A DNA stretch of 64,000 nt from Lepiota brunneoincarnata. Lineage: Eukaryota > Basidiomycota > Agaricomycetes > Agaricales > Agaricaceae. Below are positions 1 through 11,390 of the stretch, one piece after another. Location: contig JAEBUN010000002.1 in NCBI GenBank assembly GCA_023014365.1, forward strand, positions 1,426,001 through 1,490,000. The letters run 5' to 3'. A model generated the notes under the pieces. The model was not told the origin of the DNA. It worked only from the letters and a program-made list of their open reading frames with translations, and searched no databases. Each line of letters begins with the position of its first letter. The first letter of the stretch is position 1. Position numbers and translations under genes: made by a program.

Positions 1-1
1 G

Positions 2-640
2 CAGACAGTATTTGTGTTCCTCACGATATTCACATCAGCATTACAGCTCATGGTGCAAAAATTGACTCACAAAAAAGACCTAGCAAGGATCGAGCTTATT
101 GCAGGTCGCGCTAGACGAGCCGCCTGGGGTCCTAAGATGATCCCCCTCACCGGCCAGCGCAAGGTCCGCGTCAACCTCGGGGAACAACATGACGAAGGCG
201 GCTTTGTCGAGGGAAGCAAGTATATTGAGATGGTGGTTGAAGGGGAGAATGTGTTCATTGTGAGTCTTCCCTGTCCATTCGTCTGAGCCACGTCCCCATA
301 TGCGAGGAAATAGCTTGATGAAGATGGTACCCTGCATTCCATCGATGACTCCACCGCTACCCCCCCTTCTATCGGCAACACTTGGTTCATTTCGCTTGTC
401 GAATTGCTCTTCCGCAAGATGACCCAGAAGAAAGAGAAATCGGAAGAGGACGGTGTAAATCGCATCCAAGCCTATAGCAATGAGGATTCAGATAATGCCT
501 CCTCTACGTCAGAAATCGCAGGCAGTAGTGGCACAAGCACACCCAAAGAGGAAAAGGGCAAAGGCACTTCCTTAAATACGCGCATACCGCCTGTGGAAAA
601 GGCTGGAGGCAAGCGGAGGAAGATCAATAAACGGCGGTGA
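2..640 (+). CDS. Probable J-domain (DnaJ-like) membrane protein, 3' part only
   Basis: The window opens inside this gene, so the N-terminus is missing. Two exons are visible, 2-259 and 314-640, separated by a GT-AG intron of 54 bases. The reading begins with a hydrophobic stretch (FLTIFTSALQ), then a basic segment with RARRAAWGPKMIP, a short beta-rich part (KYIEMVVEGENVFI, LDEDGTLHSID), a second hydrophobic stretch around TWFISLVELLF, and a polar Ser/Glu-rich tail ending in GGKRRKINKRR. This layout resembles the C-terminal half of fungal ER-membrane J-proteins, but the J domain itself would lie upstream and cannot be seen, so the family call is from recognition only. The lysine/arginine-rich end suggests a cytosolic tail. 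Confidence 0.5.
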
Positions 641-726
641 TTGTCCTTCTCTTACTTCTGTTATTGGATCATAGAAAAAGCTTGCATTGCAAGACGCTGC
701 ACTCATGGAACCCCTGTAGCGATATC

Positions 727-1753
727 CTAATGAATACTCGAAATAATTTCCAATGCCGGTTCTACCTTTCCCCGGATCCGAGTATACTCGTTCACCTTGA
801 ACCTCAACAGGCTATCCTCAATCTCGACTGACAATCTCTCAACTTCCCACCTCATACCTCTCGTTGAAGTATGAATCACCCTCTGGACCTCTTTTGGCAT
901 AAATGCTAAGGGAGATGATGATGGTTTGCACGACATGATCCGGTGTTCCAAATCGCGGACTTGGTTAAACCACATGTTGCGTGAGGTCTCGAGATTGATC
1001 ATGTGTTCCTTCACTTCCTTGAGCTGGATTGCGGGGCATCAGTCGGTACAATGCACAGAGAAAAATGACATACATGCTCCCAGTGGGCTGAACGAATCGC
1101 GGTCGCATCTTGCCCAAGTTCGCCTTCCTCGAGAACAGCACGAGTTCTTTGATCGCTACCAGGACATCCTGAAATAACCACACTTGTGGCCCCTATGCCT
1201 CGAGGCCTCTCGCTGGCTAGCATACTCCTAGCTTTCATGCTTTCGAAGGCCTCTTGGATTTTCTGAGCCTGATCACGGAGAACAGCCACATTACTGACAA
1301 TTTCATTGAAGGACGCGACGGGACGACTCGTTTCTAGTGATTTGAGGTTGAGATCGAAGGAATCCGTATCCAATTCCAAGACCTGTTTCGAGAGTTGCAT
1401 GAGTTCCCTGCAAACTTTTCGAATGCTCGCGACCCAAACAAAGGCTTCAAGCGTCCAGTCGACTAAGGCTTGTTCATCGCGGCCCCAGGAATGCGTATCC
1501 AATTCTTGGAATGCTGTCGTATTTCGAAAAAGGCTCCGCAAGTGCTCTTCGGTTCCCTATCGGACCCACAATGAACAAAATCACGAGATAGCCAGGCCGA
1601 AGGAAGGCGCACATTTGGCTTGCGATGCACTTCCGATCTAATTGCATCACAGATACACCTAATCACGCCCTTTTGAATAAGTGGGTGTTCAAGGAAGATT
1701 ATAAGACACACATACTTAACTATGGTGTTTGCAAACACGCTCTGGATATCCAT
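727..1753 (-). CDS. Uncharacterised coiled-coil protein
   Basis: I do not recognise the family. The last two exons are clear: about 1555-1075 and 1025-727, joined in phase 0 by an intron with donor gtatgtcat and acceptor ctcaag. The protein is almost wholly helical, with heptad-like leucines (LMQLSKQVLELD, LRDQAQKIQEAFESM, VERLSVEIEDSLLRF), so it is probably a coiled-coil subunit of a larger assembly. A start at 1753 (MDIQSVFANTIVK) with a donor gtatgtgtg fits, but joining it to the 1555 exon does not keep frame, so a short middle exon between about 1637 and 1555 is likely. The 5' structure is therefore unsettled. The gene has about 880 bases of apparently gene-free DNA upstream. Confidence 0.55.
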
Positions 1754-2636
1754 TGTGAAGGGAAATAAAAAGGAATTAGGAGATGGCGCTTTGCTTGGTG
1801 GAAGGTTGAATAGTAGTTCCTATACTACATAGTGGCTGTGGTTGTGGCAACCGGAAGTGTCCAATAAGCTCGTAAGACAAACCAATAAAGCTCCGTCAGA
1901 TCTGCAAGCCAGAAAGCGGCACCAAGAATGGACAATGAGCTGGTAATAATCCGCATTTCCAGTCTCTTATACAAGTCGGAAGACCCGACGGTCGACACCT
2001 CAACGCGCTCATATCAACATCCATAATCGAGCGGCAACAGACATATCCGGGCCCTTTAATACATCTCAGCGACCGGCTTCAGAGCGAGATATTCGAATTA
2101 CGGCCAGAAGCGGTTCCTACTGAACATGGTTTACTAGATTGCGAGATCTCTGATATTCGCGGCCGTGGGCATTCAGGATGCGATCTGCTGGCAGCACGTC
2201 AGTTGGCGTGGCCCCGTTTCGGGGACAGAAGTACCATCTGTTGCCCGGCTTTGCCTGTGCAGACTAGGTAATCTTTTCGGAGTAGATAGAGGTTCGGAGG
2301 GCGGGCCAAGGGGTACTAGAAATGATGCCCCGCCCCGTTTAGGTATTCTGCGTTGGTGGACACGGCGACGGAATGACGCCCTAGTCCAGGCCTATTGGCA
2401 GAATCCGAAATTCCGGGCTAATGGGTGGGGAAAGGGGCGAGCATCAATTGAATGTGACCTCAGGCATTTCATGCATTCACGGGCAGGTTGCCTTCGCTTT
2501 CGGCTGCGAAACATTGTGCTTCAAGAGCATCCGTATATTCTTTGCTACCATACAAGGTTGAATAACTGGTGCCTAGTATCAAGCGGTCAAACATGAGGAA
2601 TATCACAGCCGACAGGGAACTTGCTAGTTTCAGTCT
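1754..2636. other. Gene-free stretch between coiled-coil gene and TMA17-like gene
   Basis: About 880 bases with no coding reading that I can support. A plus-strand open frame at 2165-2596 exists, but its product is rich in Cys, Trp and Arg and resembles nothing, so I read it as chance. No tRNA B-box, TATA element or repeat stood out. It should hold the promoter of the minus-strand coiled-coil gene and the 3' end of the next gene. Confidence 0.5.
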
Positions 2637-3177
2637 CTAGAGGTGTAACCCTTCTCCATTATCACTCTCGATATCATTGTACCCGTCCGTGCGGTTGCTC
2701 GCTGTGGTGAGGATCTGATTGCTCTCCTGCTGCACTCTGGGAGCTGCGCTCGTCGCCGCGTTCGGGTCGGGGTAGTCATAATGACGGTGGTCCGGAACAC
2801 CCTTCTCTGCTAACGCCATTCTGAGAATGGAGATGCGTTCAGTTTGGGATCCTCTATACATACGGGTCGGTCAGAAAGAGGAAAACGAGGAGAGAGAAAT
2901 AAATGGTTACATGACAACCTCATTTTCGTTAAGCGCGTTTTGAACTTCCGGGTCAGCTACTCTGGGAGCTTCTGTCGACTGGAACTCCCGTAGTATGTCC
3001 TGAGTCTTTCGTAGGTGTCTCAAGGAGTTGTGAAGACGAGCAATCTCTAGACGGCGCTATGAGCTAAACGGTTGTCTTCCCAGGCTCTTGTGACCAACCA
3101 TCTGTGATTATCGGGACCTCGAGCGCTAGAGCTTCAGCCAGGGTGAACGGTTGTGCATAGCGGGGTGTGTATTCCAT
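2637..3177 (-). CDS. Tma17/Adc17-like proteasome assembly chaperone
   Basis: Three exons, 3177-3118, 3056-2911 and 2853-2637, give 140 residues. The core reads EIARLHNSLRHLRKTQDILREF, a charged linker, then NENEVVIGSQTERISILRMAL. This helix-loop-helix pattern, with an asparagine-rich 'ENE' turn, matches my memory of yeast Tma17/Adc17, which helps base assembly of the 26S proteasome (Rpt6-Rpt3 pairing) under stress. The yeast protein is about 150 residues, similar in size. The first intron begins with an unusual donor (gtcccg) but keeps frame and ends in catag; the second is a normal gtaacc...tatag. The C-terminal 45 residues are polar and probably disordered. A generic small coiled-coil protein is the alternative. 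Confidence 0.55.
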
Positions 3178-3285
3178 TGTCTCAGGTGTGATGGTCTGAA
3201 GTAATCAGAAACAACTCTGATTTCCAACATATACTAAGTACAGATTAGATTATCATATGGTGTATAGGGGTTCCAGCTCCAAGGG

Positions 3286-4278
3286 TCATTGTTTCTTGAA
3301 AATCTCGGGCCACACATCGCGGAGTTGGTCTAGCTCGCTAACGTTGATAATGGTGCCGCTGGCCTTGGTCGGGTTCAGGGGCTCATCTCCGATCTGCTTG
3401 ATAACACCACCTTCCATAGACTCTAGACCTTTCTCGCAGAAATGAACGCATTTACCCCATCCGAGTGCGAGTGCACCATCAATATTGCCACGGTTATCGT
3501 CCACAAAATAACACTTGGAAGGATCCGTAATACCCGCCTGCTTCATGGCCTAAACTCCGTGTTACAGGGGTGACTTGAGGTTATGCCGGCTGAAAACCTA
3601 CCATTATGTAGTAGTCTGCCTCTGGTTTGCAAGAAAAGTCGGGGAGTTGATAATCGCAATAGACGAGGCCATCTACCAGGCCGTCGAGCCTGAGAATACG
3701 TAGTACTCGCTCTGCGTGCTGCCAAAATGTAAGCGAGAGTGGTTCCTGACAACACGTGGTGCTTGACGAACTGGCTTGTATGCATTTGTCAAGGCCCACA
3801 CCTGGGCTTTGGACCGGTCAATGTCCTCGAACAATTTGCGGACCACAGGATCGTATGAGATCATATCTTCGAGTGGCAGAGACCCATCACATTTATTGTC
3901 GAAATCGATAACATCTGTGATTGTGGTTCAAATGGCATATCGAGGATGTCACTGCAACCACATTACCAACGTCGTGATGGCGCTTGAGTCCGCGCAGAGC
4001 GAGGCCATACTGAGAGTAATACCGGTGATGAAGTTCCGATGCTTCTTCGTGGCTCAGACCAAGACCGACAAAGTATTCTCGGTGGGGTAAGTGATGCGTT
4101 CTGACAGTTCAACCGCGTGTCCTTTACCATGGATGCGCTTTCCCATAGCTTGTGAAATCTTGGTGCTTGCGGAGTAGAGGGTGTTATCGATGTCGAACCA
4201 AACAACGATGCGATTGTCTGGTCCAGCGCCTGGAGGACAGTGCTGCGATGCAGCACCCATACCCGTGTGATCAATCAT
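3286..4278 (-). CDS. SDT1: Pyrimidine 5'-nucleotidase, HAD superfamily (Sdt1/Phm8 type)
   Basis: Five exons with four short GT-AG introns restore a complete HAD hydrolase. Motif I is WFDIDNTLYSAS with the nucleophile and acid aspartates, motif II is the Thr of WALTNAY, the motif III lysine lies near FSCKPEADYY, and motif IV is FVDDNRGNIDGA. The cap segment (HEYFVGLGLSHEEASELH, then YGLALRGL) is typical of the Sdt1/Phm8 group, which dephosphorylates UMP, CMP and some nicotinamide mononucleotides in the cytosol and nucleus. Start at 4278 is the only upstream Met in frame before motif I. The gene is divergent from eL6, whose start is 273 bases away. All catalytic residues are present, so an active enzyme is expected; exact substrate is inference. 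Confidence 0.85.
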
Positions 4279-4551
4279 AATGATGGTGGCAACGAACGCA
4301 GTTGGAGAACGGGCGTCTGCATCGGCATCGGCAGAGCTAGGGAGCCATTTAAGATGACATAAACTATGGGTATCATCTTATCTTATCAATATGCACCGGC
4401 TATTTCCGTCAAAACTGTGTAGCTGCCAGCCACCACTTACCTCTGTTTCGACGTTAGCACTATATATCGGCATCGGCGTCGACGACCTCAAGAACAAGGT
4501 ACAAATACCCGTTGCTCTCCCTAGCCACCTAGTAATTTAACCAGAAAACAG

Positions 4552-5323
4552 ATGGCCAGAAGCAAGGAACTCGTCCCTGGCGTTGGACGCCTTTCCCGCT
4601 CCCAGGTCTTCGCCAAGCGCGGCCTCTACAAGGGAATCAAAAAGCCCGGAGCACCTGCCACTAGGGAGTCTACAGAAACCATAGAGAAGACTGTCGGCGG
4701 TACAAACAACGGCAGCAAGCGTCTCATACCCGTTGCAAAAGCCCCACGCTTCTATCCTGCAGAGGATGTGCGCCAACCAAAGAAGAGCCGCAAGTCTCAT
4801 AACCCACCCGCCCTTCGCCCATCTATCATCCCTGGAACCGTGCTGATTCTGTTGGCGGGTCGTTTCCGGGGAAAGAGAGTTGTTTTTCTTAAGCAATTGG
4901 AGAGTGGATTGTTAGTGGTGACGGGACCCTACAAGATTAATGGTGTACCCCTCAGACGGGTTAACCAGGCATATGTTATCGCCACCTCCACCAAAATAGA
5001 CCTTGAGGGATGCAAGGTACGCGTTCAGATTCTAATGAGTTTAGGAACGGTTACTGGAGCGGAGTCATCAGGTTGACGAGAAGATCAACGACGCATACTT
5101 TACCAAGGATACCGCCAAAGGTGCCCGCTCCGCGGAAGAGGAGTTCTTTGAGGAGGGCAAGCCCAAGCCCAAGGAGCCTCTCCCCGCCAACAAGGTGGCT
5201 GACCAGAAGGAGGTCGACAAAGCTGTCATTGATGCCGTGAAGAAGACACCAGAACTTACGAAATACCTCAGGTCGAGTTGGGGTCTGTCGAAAGGCCAAT
5301 ACCCACACCAGCTAGTGTTTTAA
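4552..5323 (+). CDS. RPL6: 60S ribosomal protein eL6
   Basis: Two exons, 4552-5016 and 5072-5323, encode 238 residues. The N-terminus [19 protein letters not shown] and the KOW-like core ([50 protein letters not shown]) are characteristic of eL6, a surface protein of the large ribosomal subunit. The C-terminus ([21 protein letters not shown]) is also family-typical. The intron splits CysLys from ValAspGluLys, giving the standard CKVDEKI reading. Translation start was chosen at the first Met because it matches the conserved MARS start. The roughly 270-base divergent spacer with the nucleotidase gene holds a pyrimidine-rich segment before the ATG, as is common for ribosomal protein genes. Confidence 0.93.
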
Positions 5324-5528
5324 CGTGGGTTGTGTAATATGTCATGGAGGCGACGGGTGTGTGTATGTGTCGGGGGCGGGGCAGCAGGGCCATTTGCGAT
5401 AGGATACTATGCCTTTTATGTCGTTGATTCAACGCGAGCAAATGTTCTACAATAAGCATCTATTCTTCGGTATCCTCAGTGAGAGGTGTGAATGATTTGA
5501 CCTCACGGGCGTCTCGGGTCATTTAAAG

Positions 5529-6668
5529 ATGCTTGCCCTTCGCAGCCACGCGGTCCTTGCGCGTACGCATTCATCATCTCGCCATGTCTGTACTGCTCTT
5601 CAGCGCCGCCTCTTCTGGTCAGAAGTGTACAATGACCTAACTCCAGCTGCCAACGAGTTTCTCGACCTTGCCATTGCGCTTCCGTTTCCTCCGGCATTTC
5701 CCTCCTATGCTTCTACTATCATTCTAACCACTGTACTCCTCCGTCTTGCATTTATTCCGACAATATTATGGGTGAGGAAAAGTACATTCAGGCTTGCCAT
5801 TAGTCTCACTTTTCCTCAGAGTCGAAGCAAAGTCCTGAAAATGGAACAGGCACAGCGTGACGTTGAGAAGTTGCTACCGGTTTTTCAACGCCAGGAGTTC
5901 CAAGCCATGCAGAAAGAGGGTATCCGAGGGGAGAAACAGTATCTTATTGAAACACACGCTGAGCGTGTCAATACCATCGTATGCACTACAAACCCTTGTC
6001 TGGCGGCAAACTGACATCCTTTTCGTAGATGACCCAAAAATTCAACGCACTCATAAAGGAGCGTAATTGCGATCCCAAATGGACCATCCCTATATCTGCC
6101 ATTGTTCAGGCACCACCTTACATCGCGTTTTCTATGCTGCTGTCTCGAGTCGCCGCCGATCCCTTGACACCCTTCCGTTCTGAAGCTTTCCTTACTCTGA
6201 CATCACTCGCCCACCCGGACCCAACAATGACTCTACCCATTGTGCTCGGCATTATTAGTATGGCCAACGTTGACACAAGGAACTGGTGGCTGACCGCAGC
6301 GGAGAGGGAGAGGGAGAAGAAATACCATGAATGGAAGGCAGCCAGGGCTGAGAAGCAGGGGAAGCCGTATATTCAATCACCGTTGAAGAGTGTACTTCGA
6401 GGTCTGTCGGTCGTGAGGATCGGGCTCGCTATGCTTGTGCCAGGGGTACGCAGCCTTTTATTTTCTCCCCGTTCTCACTAAATGAATGTTTCACGTCGAG
6501 TAGGGTGTTCAATTATACTGGGTTGCGTCTGCGGGCCTGGGGCTGATCCAGACAATTGTTTTTGATTTCATTGATAGTCAACGGAGACGGCGTATAGCTG
6601 CGCAGGAGGTTTCGGTACAAAATGCGGCTCGAACTGCTTCGGTGAACCGCGTCTTTAAACAGGAGTAA
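5529..6668 (+). CDS. COX18: Mitochondrial inner-membrane insertase, Cox18/Oxa1 family
   Basis: Four exons (from 5529; introns begin gtgaggaaa, gtatgcact and gtacgcagc) give a protein with a basic, Ser/Arg-rich mitochondrial presequence (LRSHAVLARTHSSSRH), a first membrane segment around STIILTTVLLRLAFIPTILW, a coiled-coil loop (MEQAQRDVEKLLPVFQRQEF), and further segments near PPYIAFSMLLSR, TLPIVLGIISMANV and IGLAMLVPGVQLYWVASAGLGLIQ. The order TM1, long matrix loop, TM2-TM5 and the phrase 'LYWVASAGLGLIQT' are those of the YidC/Oxa1/Cox18 family. Cox18 moves the C-tail of Cox2 across the inner membrane; the long loop and lack of a long C-terminal ribosome-binding tail favour Cox18 over Oxa1. 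Stop at 6666-6668. Confidence 0.75.
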
Positions 6669-7030
6669 TGTGAGTGGTTCTGTCTTTACTCAGGTTGGGC
6701 ATTGCGGGATGAAAATATCAGTGGTTGGGAGGGAGTCCCCAGTACATTGCCTTCGTGGAAGGCTGTTGGACATCCAATGATTTCTCCTTGATCTAATATG
6801 ACCGCGTCAACTTTCCGCTTGCTTTCCAGTCGTTAACATCGTAATGTTGCAGATTTTTGCTTGCTAGAATATATTGATACAGAATGGCGCTCGTTAATCG
6901 CCCTTTTCGTGCTTCGAATGATTCGACTGCATGGTGTACAAAAACGACGATGCCCAACAAAGTTAAATATAAATGTAAGTACACTAAGATAGGTCGGCAA
7001 CCAAGGTAGAAAAGCATGTAGATAAAGCGG
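6669..7030. other. Convergent 3' spacer between COX18 and CENP-A genes
   Basis: About 360 bases between two converging stop codons. AT-rich segments near 6955-6985 could serve as 3'-end signals for the CENP-A transcript. No coding reading is supported here; the open minus-strand frame that runs down to 6793 is the out-of-frame continuation of the last CENP-A exons. Confidence 0.5.
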
Positions 7031-7739
<709 letters not shown>

Positions 7740-7840
7740 TGAGATGGGGGTTTGTGTGGGTGGATGAACGGTTTGAACGACAATGGGCACGTGCCCCAAA
7801 TAGGAAGGTCAGATTCTTTCCATGGCCATCTGCTTCTCTC

Positions 7841-9393
7841 ATGCCCTCAGATAACAAAGTCGTCACTGGTTACTACAGATACACTGATATTTGGTTTGAA
7901 TGGTACAGCGCAGCTCTTTGGATCGCACCGCGTCCGTTTACTTACTTCTGCGGGCAGGCATAAGGCGATCCCTGACCAAGAGGACGGCGCAGCTCTCAAA
8001 GCCATCCTAGGTCAGTACAGCTCCGCAGCCTACATTAATCGATAAGGCTGAGACGCGGTCGCTAGCCCATGACTCCCTGGCTCATCCTGAACACCCACTC
8101 CATATCGACGGGGTGACTGGAATACAACTCTACCATGGTGCGAAGGCCCTTGGGTGCTCATTGTAATCACCGGTGATGACCCTAGCGCGCATAGGTACCT
8201 TTGAATCAGGCGAAGCTAGGCTCCTATTCTCCTCGGCCCAGGTCGATTATGTCCGCTACTGGCTGCATGCGATGCAACTTTCCAAGACGCTTCTGCCGAT
8301 GCCCTACTCAGACTGTCTGATCCTACCTACAGAATTGAAGCACGTCACGACCCATTCCTATCCAGACGGTGGTGCCCTCCGGGGTGCAATCAAGGTCCAC
8401 CACCATGAATCCCCTTATACAGTCGAACGGGCTTATCTAACAAAACAATATAGAACCTCGATAAACACAACAAACGTCTCAAAGGCAGCAACCCAGCCCT
8501 CCTCTCCCGGCGCCACCTCTTCCAGCGCACGCGCGAGTTTGTTATCGCGAAGAGTGGGACTTGGTGTGCTATCGATTTTGAAGGCTGGGAGCGCGATCAT
8601 ACCGTTGTCACAGAATTAGGGTACAGCATTCTCTGGTGGGACGAAAATGGGCAAGAAGTCAGGGAGCATGGTCATTGGATCATCAAGGAGGCGGAAGGGT
8701 ACAGGAACGGGACCTATGTTCCTGATTACCGCTACGTGAGCTTTTTATTGTTATCATGAAGCCTACCATTTATCGTTCATGCTTGGGCATCTGTAGGCGT
8801 ACAATTTTGGACAGAGCGAGAAGATCCCAAAATCAACGCTCAAGACACGCACAGGCGAGTTGATCCACAGGTTAAAACAGAACGGCCCGCTCTACCTAGT
8901 TTTCCACGATAACAACCAGGATATCAAGTACATGAAATCGCCGGCGGTGGACGCGCCACTTGATGGCCTTTCCTATCTCCTCCCTGACACCGTGCCCACC
9001 ACTGGTCTCTTTGTTGTTGATACATCAGATTTGTTTGGTGCTCTCATTGGCTTATCGAGTGGTGAACGCCGGTCACTCGAAAAGACCTGTAGAATGTTAC
9101 AGATCTCGACGCAGTTCTTGCACAACGCTGGCAACGATGCATACGTCAGTAGCTCACCCGTACCCATTTATCGTCACCTAATCGACGTCGTTTTATAGTA
9201 TACTCTCGAGTCTATGAAGCAAATGGCACAAGGGGAAGCCGTCGATGAACAGAGGGAGAGGCGGTGGCCTGATCGCACAGTTGCGGGAAGTGTCCAGGTC
9301 GAGTTCAAACCATGGGAGGAAGACAGTGATTACTCCGATGAGGAACACATTGGTCCAAACATTCGTAACACCGCTCCTACCAATCAAAACTGA
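7841..9393 (+). CDS. Gfd2/YDR514C-like RNase-H-fold protein, with possibly broken 5' part
   Basis: The C-terminal two thirds are clear: KSGTWCAIDFEGWERDH, VTELGYSILWWDE, YVPDYRY, YNFGQSEKIPKSTLKTR, GPLYLVFHDNNQDIKYM, GLFVVDTSDLFGAL, LQISTQFLHNAGNDAYYTLESM and an acidic end. This is the Gfd2/YDR514C C-terminal domain, an exonuclease-like ribonuclease H fold with acidic residues at DFE, HDN and GNDA; Gfd2 is linked to mRNA export in yeast. The N-terminus begins MPSDNKVVTGYYRYTDIWFEW. Between 8011 and 8194 the best coding sequence switches frame about three times; two GT-AG introns (8011-8065 and 8138-8194) would bridge the breaks in frame. So it is either intact with those introns or a decaying copy. 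Later introns lie at about 8400-8450, 8735-8797 and 9146-9198. Confidence 0.65.
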
Positions 9394-9545
9394 AATGTTG
9401 TGTGCAATCCGTCGATTGTAGATGTGAAAAAAAATTGTACTATCTTGCATTAACACGACCTATATCAGTGTCATGATAATATCGCCAAAGACTCCGCCCG
9501 CATTTTAATATGTGGGCCCAGAGGGGGAGTATAATAACGAAGTCA

Positions 9546-11107
9546 TCAACTAGCTTTCTTGTTATTTCTAGCCTGGTCTTCAGTCTCCTCGTCCTCATCG
9601 TCGGATCTATCGTCGTCAGTGACATGTGTGGTAATAGCCCTGTTACAAGCATCAGCAAGTCAACCGCGAAACAGGATAACTTAACGTACCTCCAGAGAAT
9701 CCGCATCATGAGATAGTACCAGAAGAGGTTCAATAGCTGAAGGAAGACAAGCGGGGCAAAGACTTGATATTTCATCCAAGGGAGTAGGTAAGCACCCTCT
9801 GACCATGCCCAACGCTTGGACGTTTGCCTGAAGAGTATATTTGAGACCTGATCATCTGCACAGAGGGAGGAAAGGCGTACGGGATCAGGTCATATTCGTA
9901 CCAGACCGACCATAGGATGCGAAGATTCAAGTAATGTCGGAAGTATCTGTGTGCGTGACAACTCGGAAGAATGATTTACCTGCGGAGGGGGGGGGTACAC
10001 TCACGTCCAAACGCCGATGAAGAACACGAAAGACACGACCTTAGACCTCTCCCATTGAATGTAGTTTAATATTTTTGAAAACTATACGCGAGAGTCAGCG
10101 ACGAGATCACTCAAGCGTGGAATCTCACTTACGGCTAAGAAAGTATCGGGTATATCCATGCTCATGAAGACAGCATTTCCAATAAGGGTCAGGTTGATGA
10201 GATAGCTCCAGCTGTTATAGCTGTAAGCATCAAGTTGGGTCGAGGTACCCGTTAACCAGCTTACCCGACCAACCAAAGTGTAACAATATGGTGAGCGACA
10301 AGTTCTAGATAATCCTTCCGCGGTTTTTCGAGGTCTAGCATGAGCACAATGAGTTGTTGGCACCAATAGGCAGATTGCATGAGGTAGTAGCGTTTGAGCT
10401 CGGGTTGCATGTCCCAGTGTGGGTAATCTGAGAGCTCGTCAGTAGTTTGACTGAGAAGGATAGGTAAGGTGGAGTGACACACCGATCCAAAACATTTCTG
10501 TGCGGTACCAGTATGTTGGCAATAGAGTCATGATGCGCTGCGGAATAGATGAACGACGGCCAGTTGAGGGTCCAGATGAAACTCACGTATCCCCAGGCCC
10601 CAAAGATAGCAAAATAGCACAAAGCATATCCCTGTTCTCCGAAACGGTCAATCTTTGCTCCGCGCTTCAGTCCAAAGTATTTTGCTAGAGGATGGAAAAG
10701 CACGACGGAGAGGGATTGGCGAATAAAGGACCAGAAAACGATGTAGTAGGCGACGAAAACGAGATCCCACCAGGACTTTGCATATCTCGGATCGGCGGGG
10801 CTTGAGGTTGGAAGACGACCGGAGAGCAAGAAGATGGGGCCAAAGGGATTTGAAACGCCAGGGGAAAGGTAGGGCGCGAGCAGCTCCCAGTTTGTATAAA
10901 GGACGAGCGGTACTAGGAGGAGTTTAAAGGCCGAGGCTTGAGGAACCCATCAACTGGCGAAGGTAACATAATAACTTGGAGAGACACACCAGGTCGGACG
11001 GCCCAACGAAGGTACGGGACCGCATTTGGACGATGGGGGGGGTGTGTGCGCGAGACTACGGGAGAGGGAGCCCGTTCCGGGGTTGGAGAGCCAAGGGGAC
11101 TATGCAT
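9546..11107 (-). CDS. LAG1: Ceramide synthase (Lag1/Lac1, TLC domain)
   Basis: Multi-exon gene for an ER multi-pass enzyme that acylates sphingoid bases with acyl-CoA. Recognisable parts in order: RWAVRPASAFKLLLVPLVLYTNWELL, SWWDLVFVAYYIVFWSFIRQ, the Lag1 motif region with YWYRTEMFWIGYPHW, LKRYYLMQSAYWCQQ, KDYLELVAHHIVTLWLVG (the paired catalytic histidines), LINLTLIGNAVFMSMDIPDTFLA, and RILWSVWYEYDL. The end is a very acidic tail (DDDRSDDEDEETEDQ), a usual place for casein kinase 2 control. I start at Met 11107 because the first exon (MHSPLGSPTPER...) splices cleanly to the conserved core; the same frame stays open to a Met at 11353, 24 bases from a retroelement footprint, so the true start is uncertain. 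It converges on the Gfd2-like gene with 152 bases between stops. Confidence 0.85.
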
Positions 11108-11376
11108 ACAGTCAGTTATGGCTGGGAGGGGTGAGACAACGGAGACAGACGTCTGCGGCAGAAATGGGCCGGCAAGATGGTGAGTGGGGTCATCTCTATT
11201 ATGAAGCGTCAGCTTTGTGTGGGTAGTCAACGAGCCAGTGACGCACTCGATACGAGTTGGCCCGTTCTGCAGTCCAAATGTACGCTTTGCGTTCTTTCTA
11301 GAGCTTGGCATTTCCTGTACGCGATGACCGTACGCGCCAGGGAATATTGACATGGAGGCTTAGAGGTCGTTTGGCC

Positions 11377-11390
11377 CACGTGATACACTT
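11377..11390. repeat. Left target-site duplication of LINE fragment
   Basis: The 14 bases cacgtgatacactt occur here and again at 11909-11922, directly repeated and flanking a 518-base segment. The last two T's merge with the following T-run, so the true duplication is 12-14 bases. It contains a CACGTG palindrome. Confidence 0.75.

Noticed and set aside
2165..2596. Plus-strand 143-codon open frame
   Set aside because: Composition is rich in Trp, Cys and Arg, there are no recognisable motifs, and no supporting splice or promoter signals were seen.
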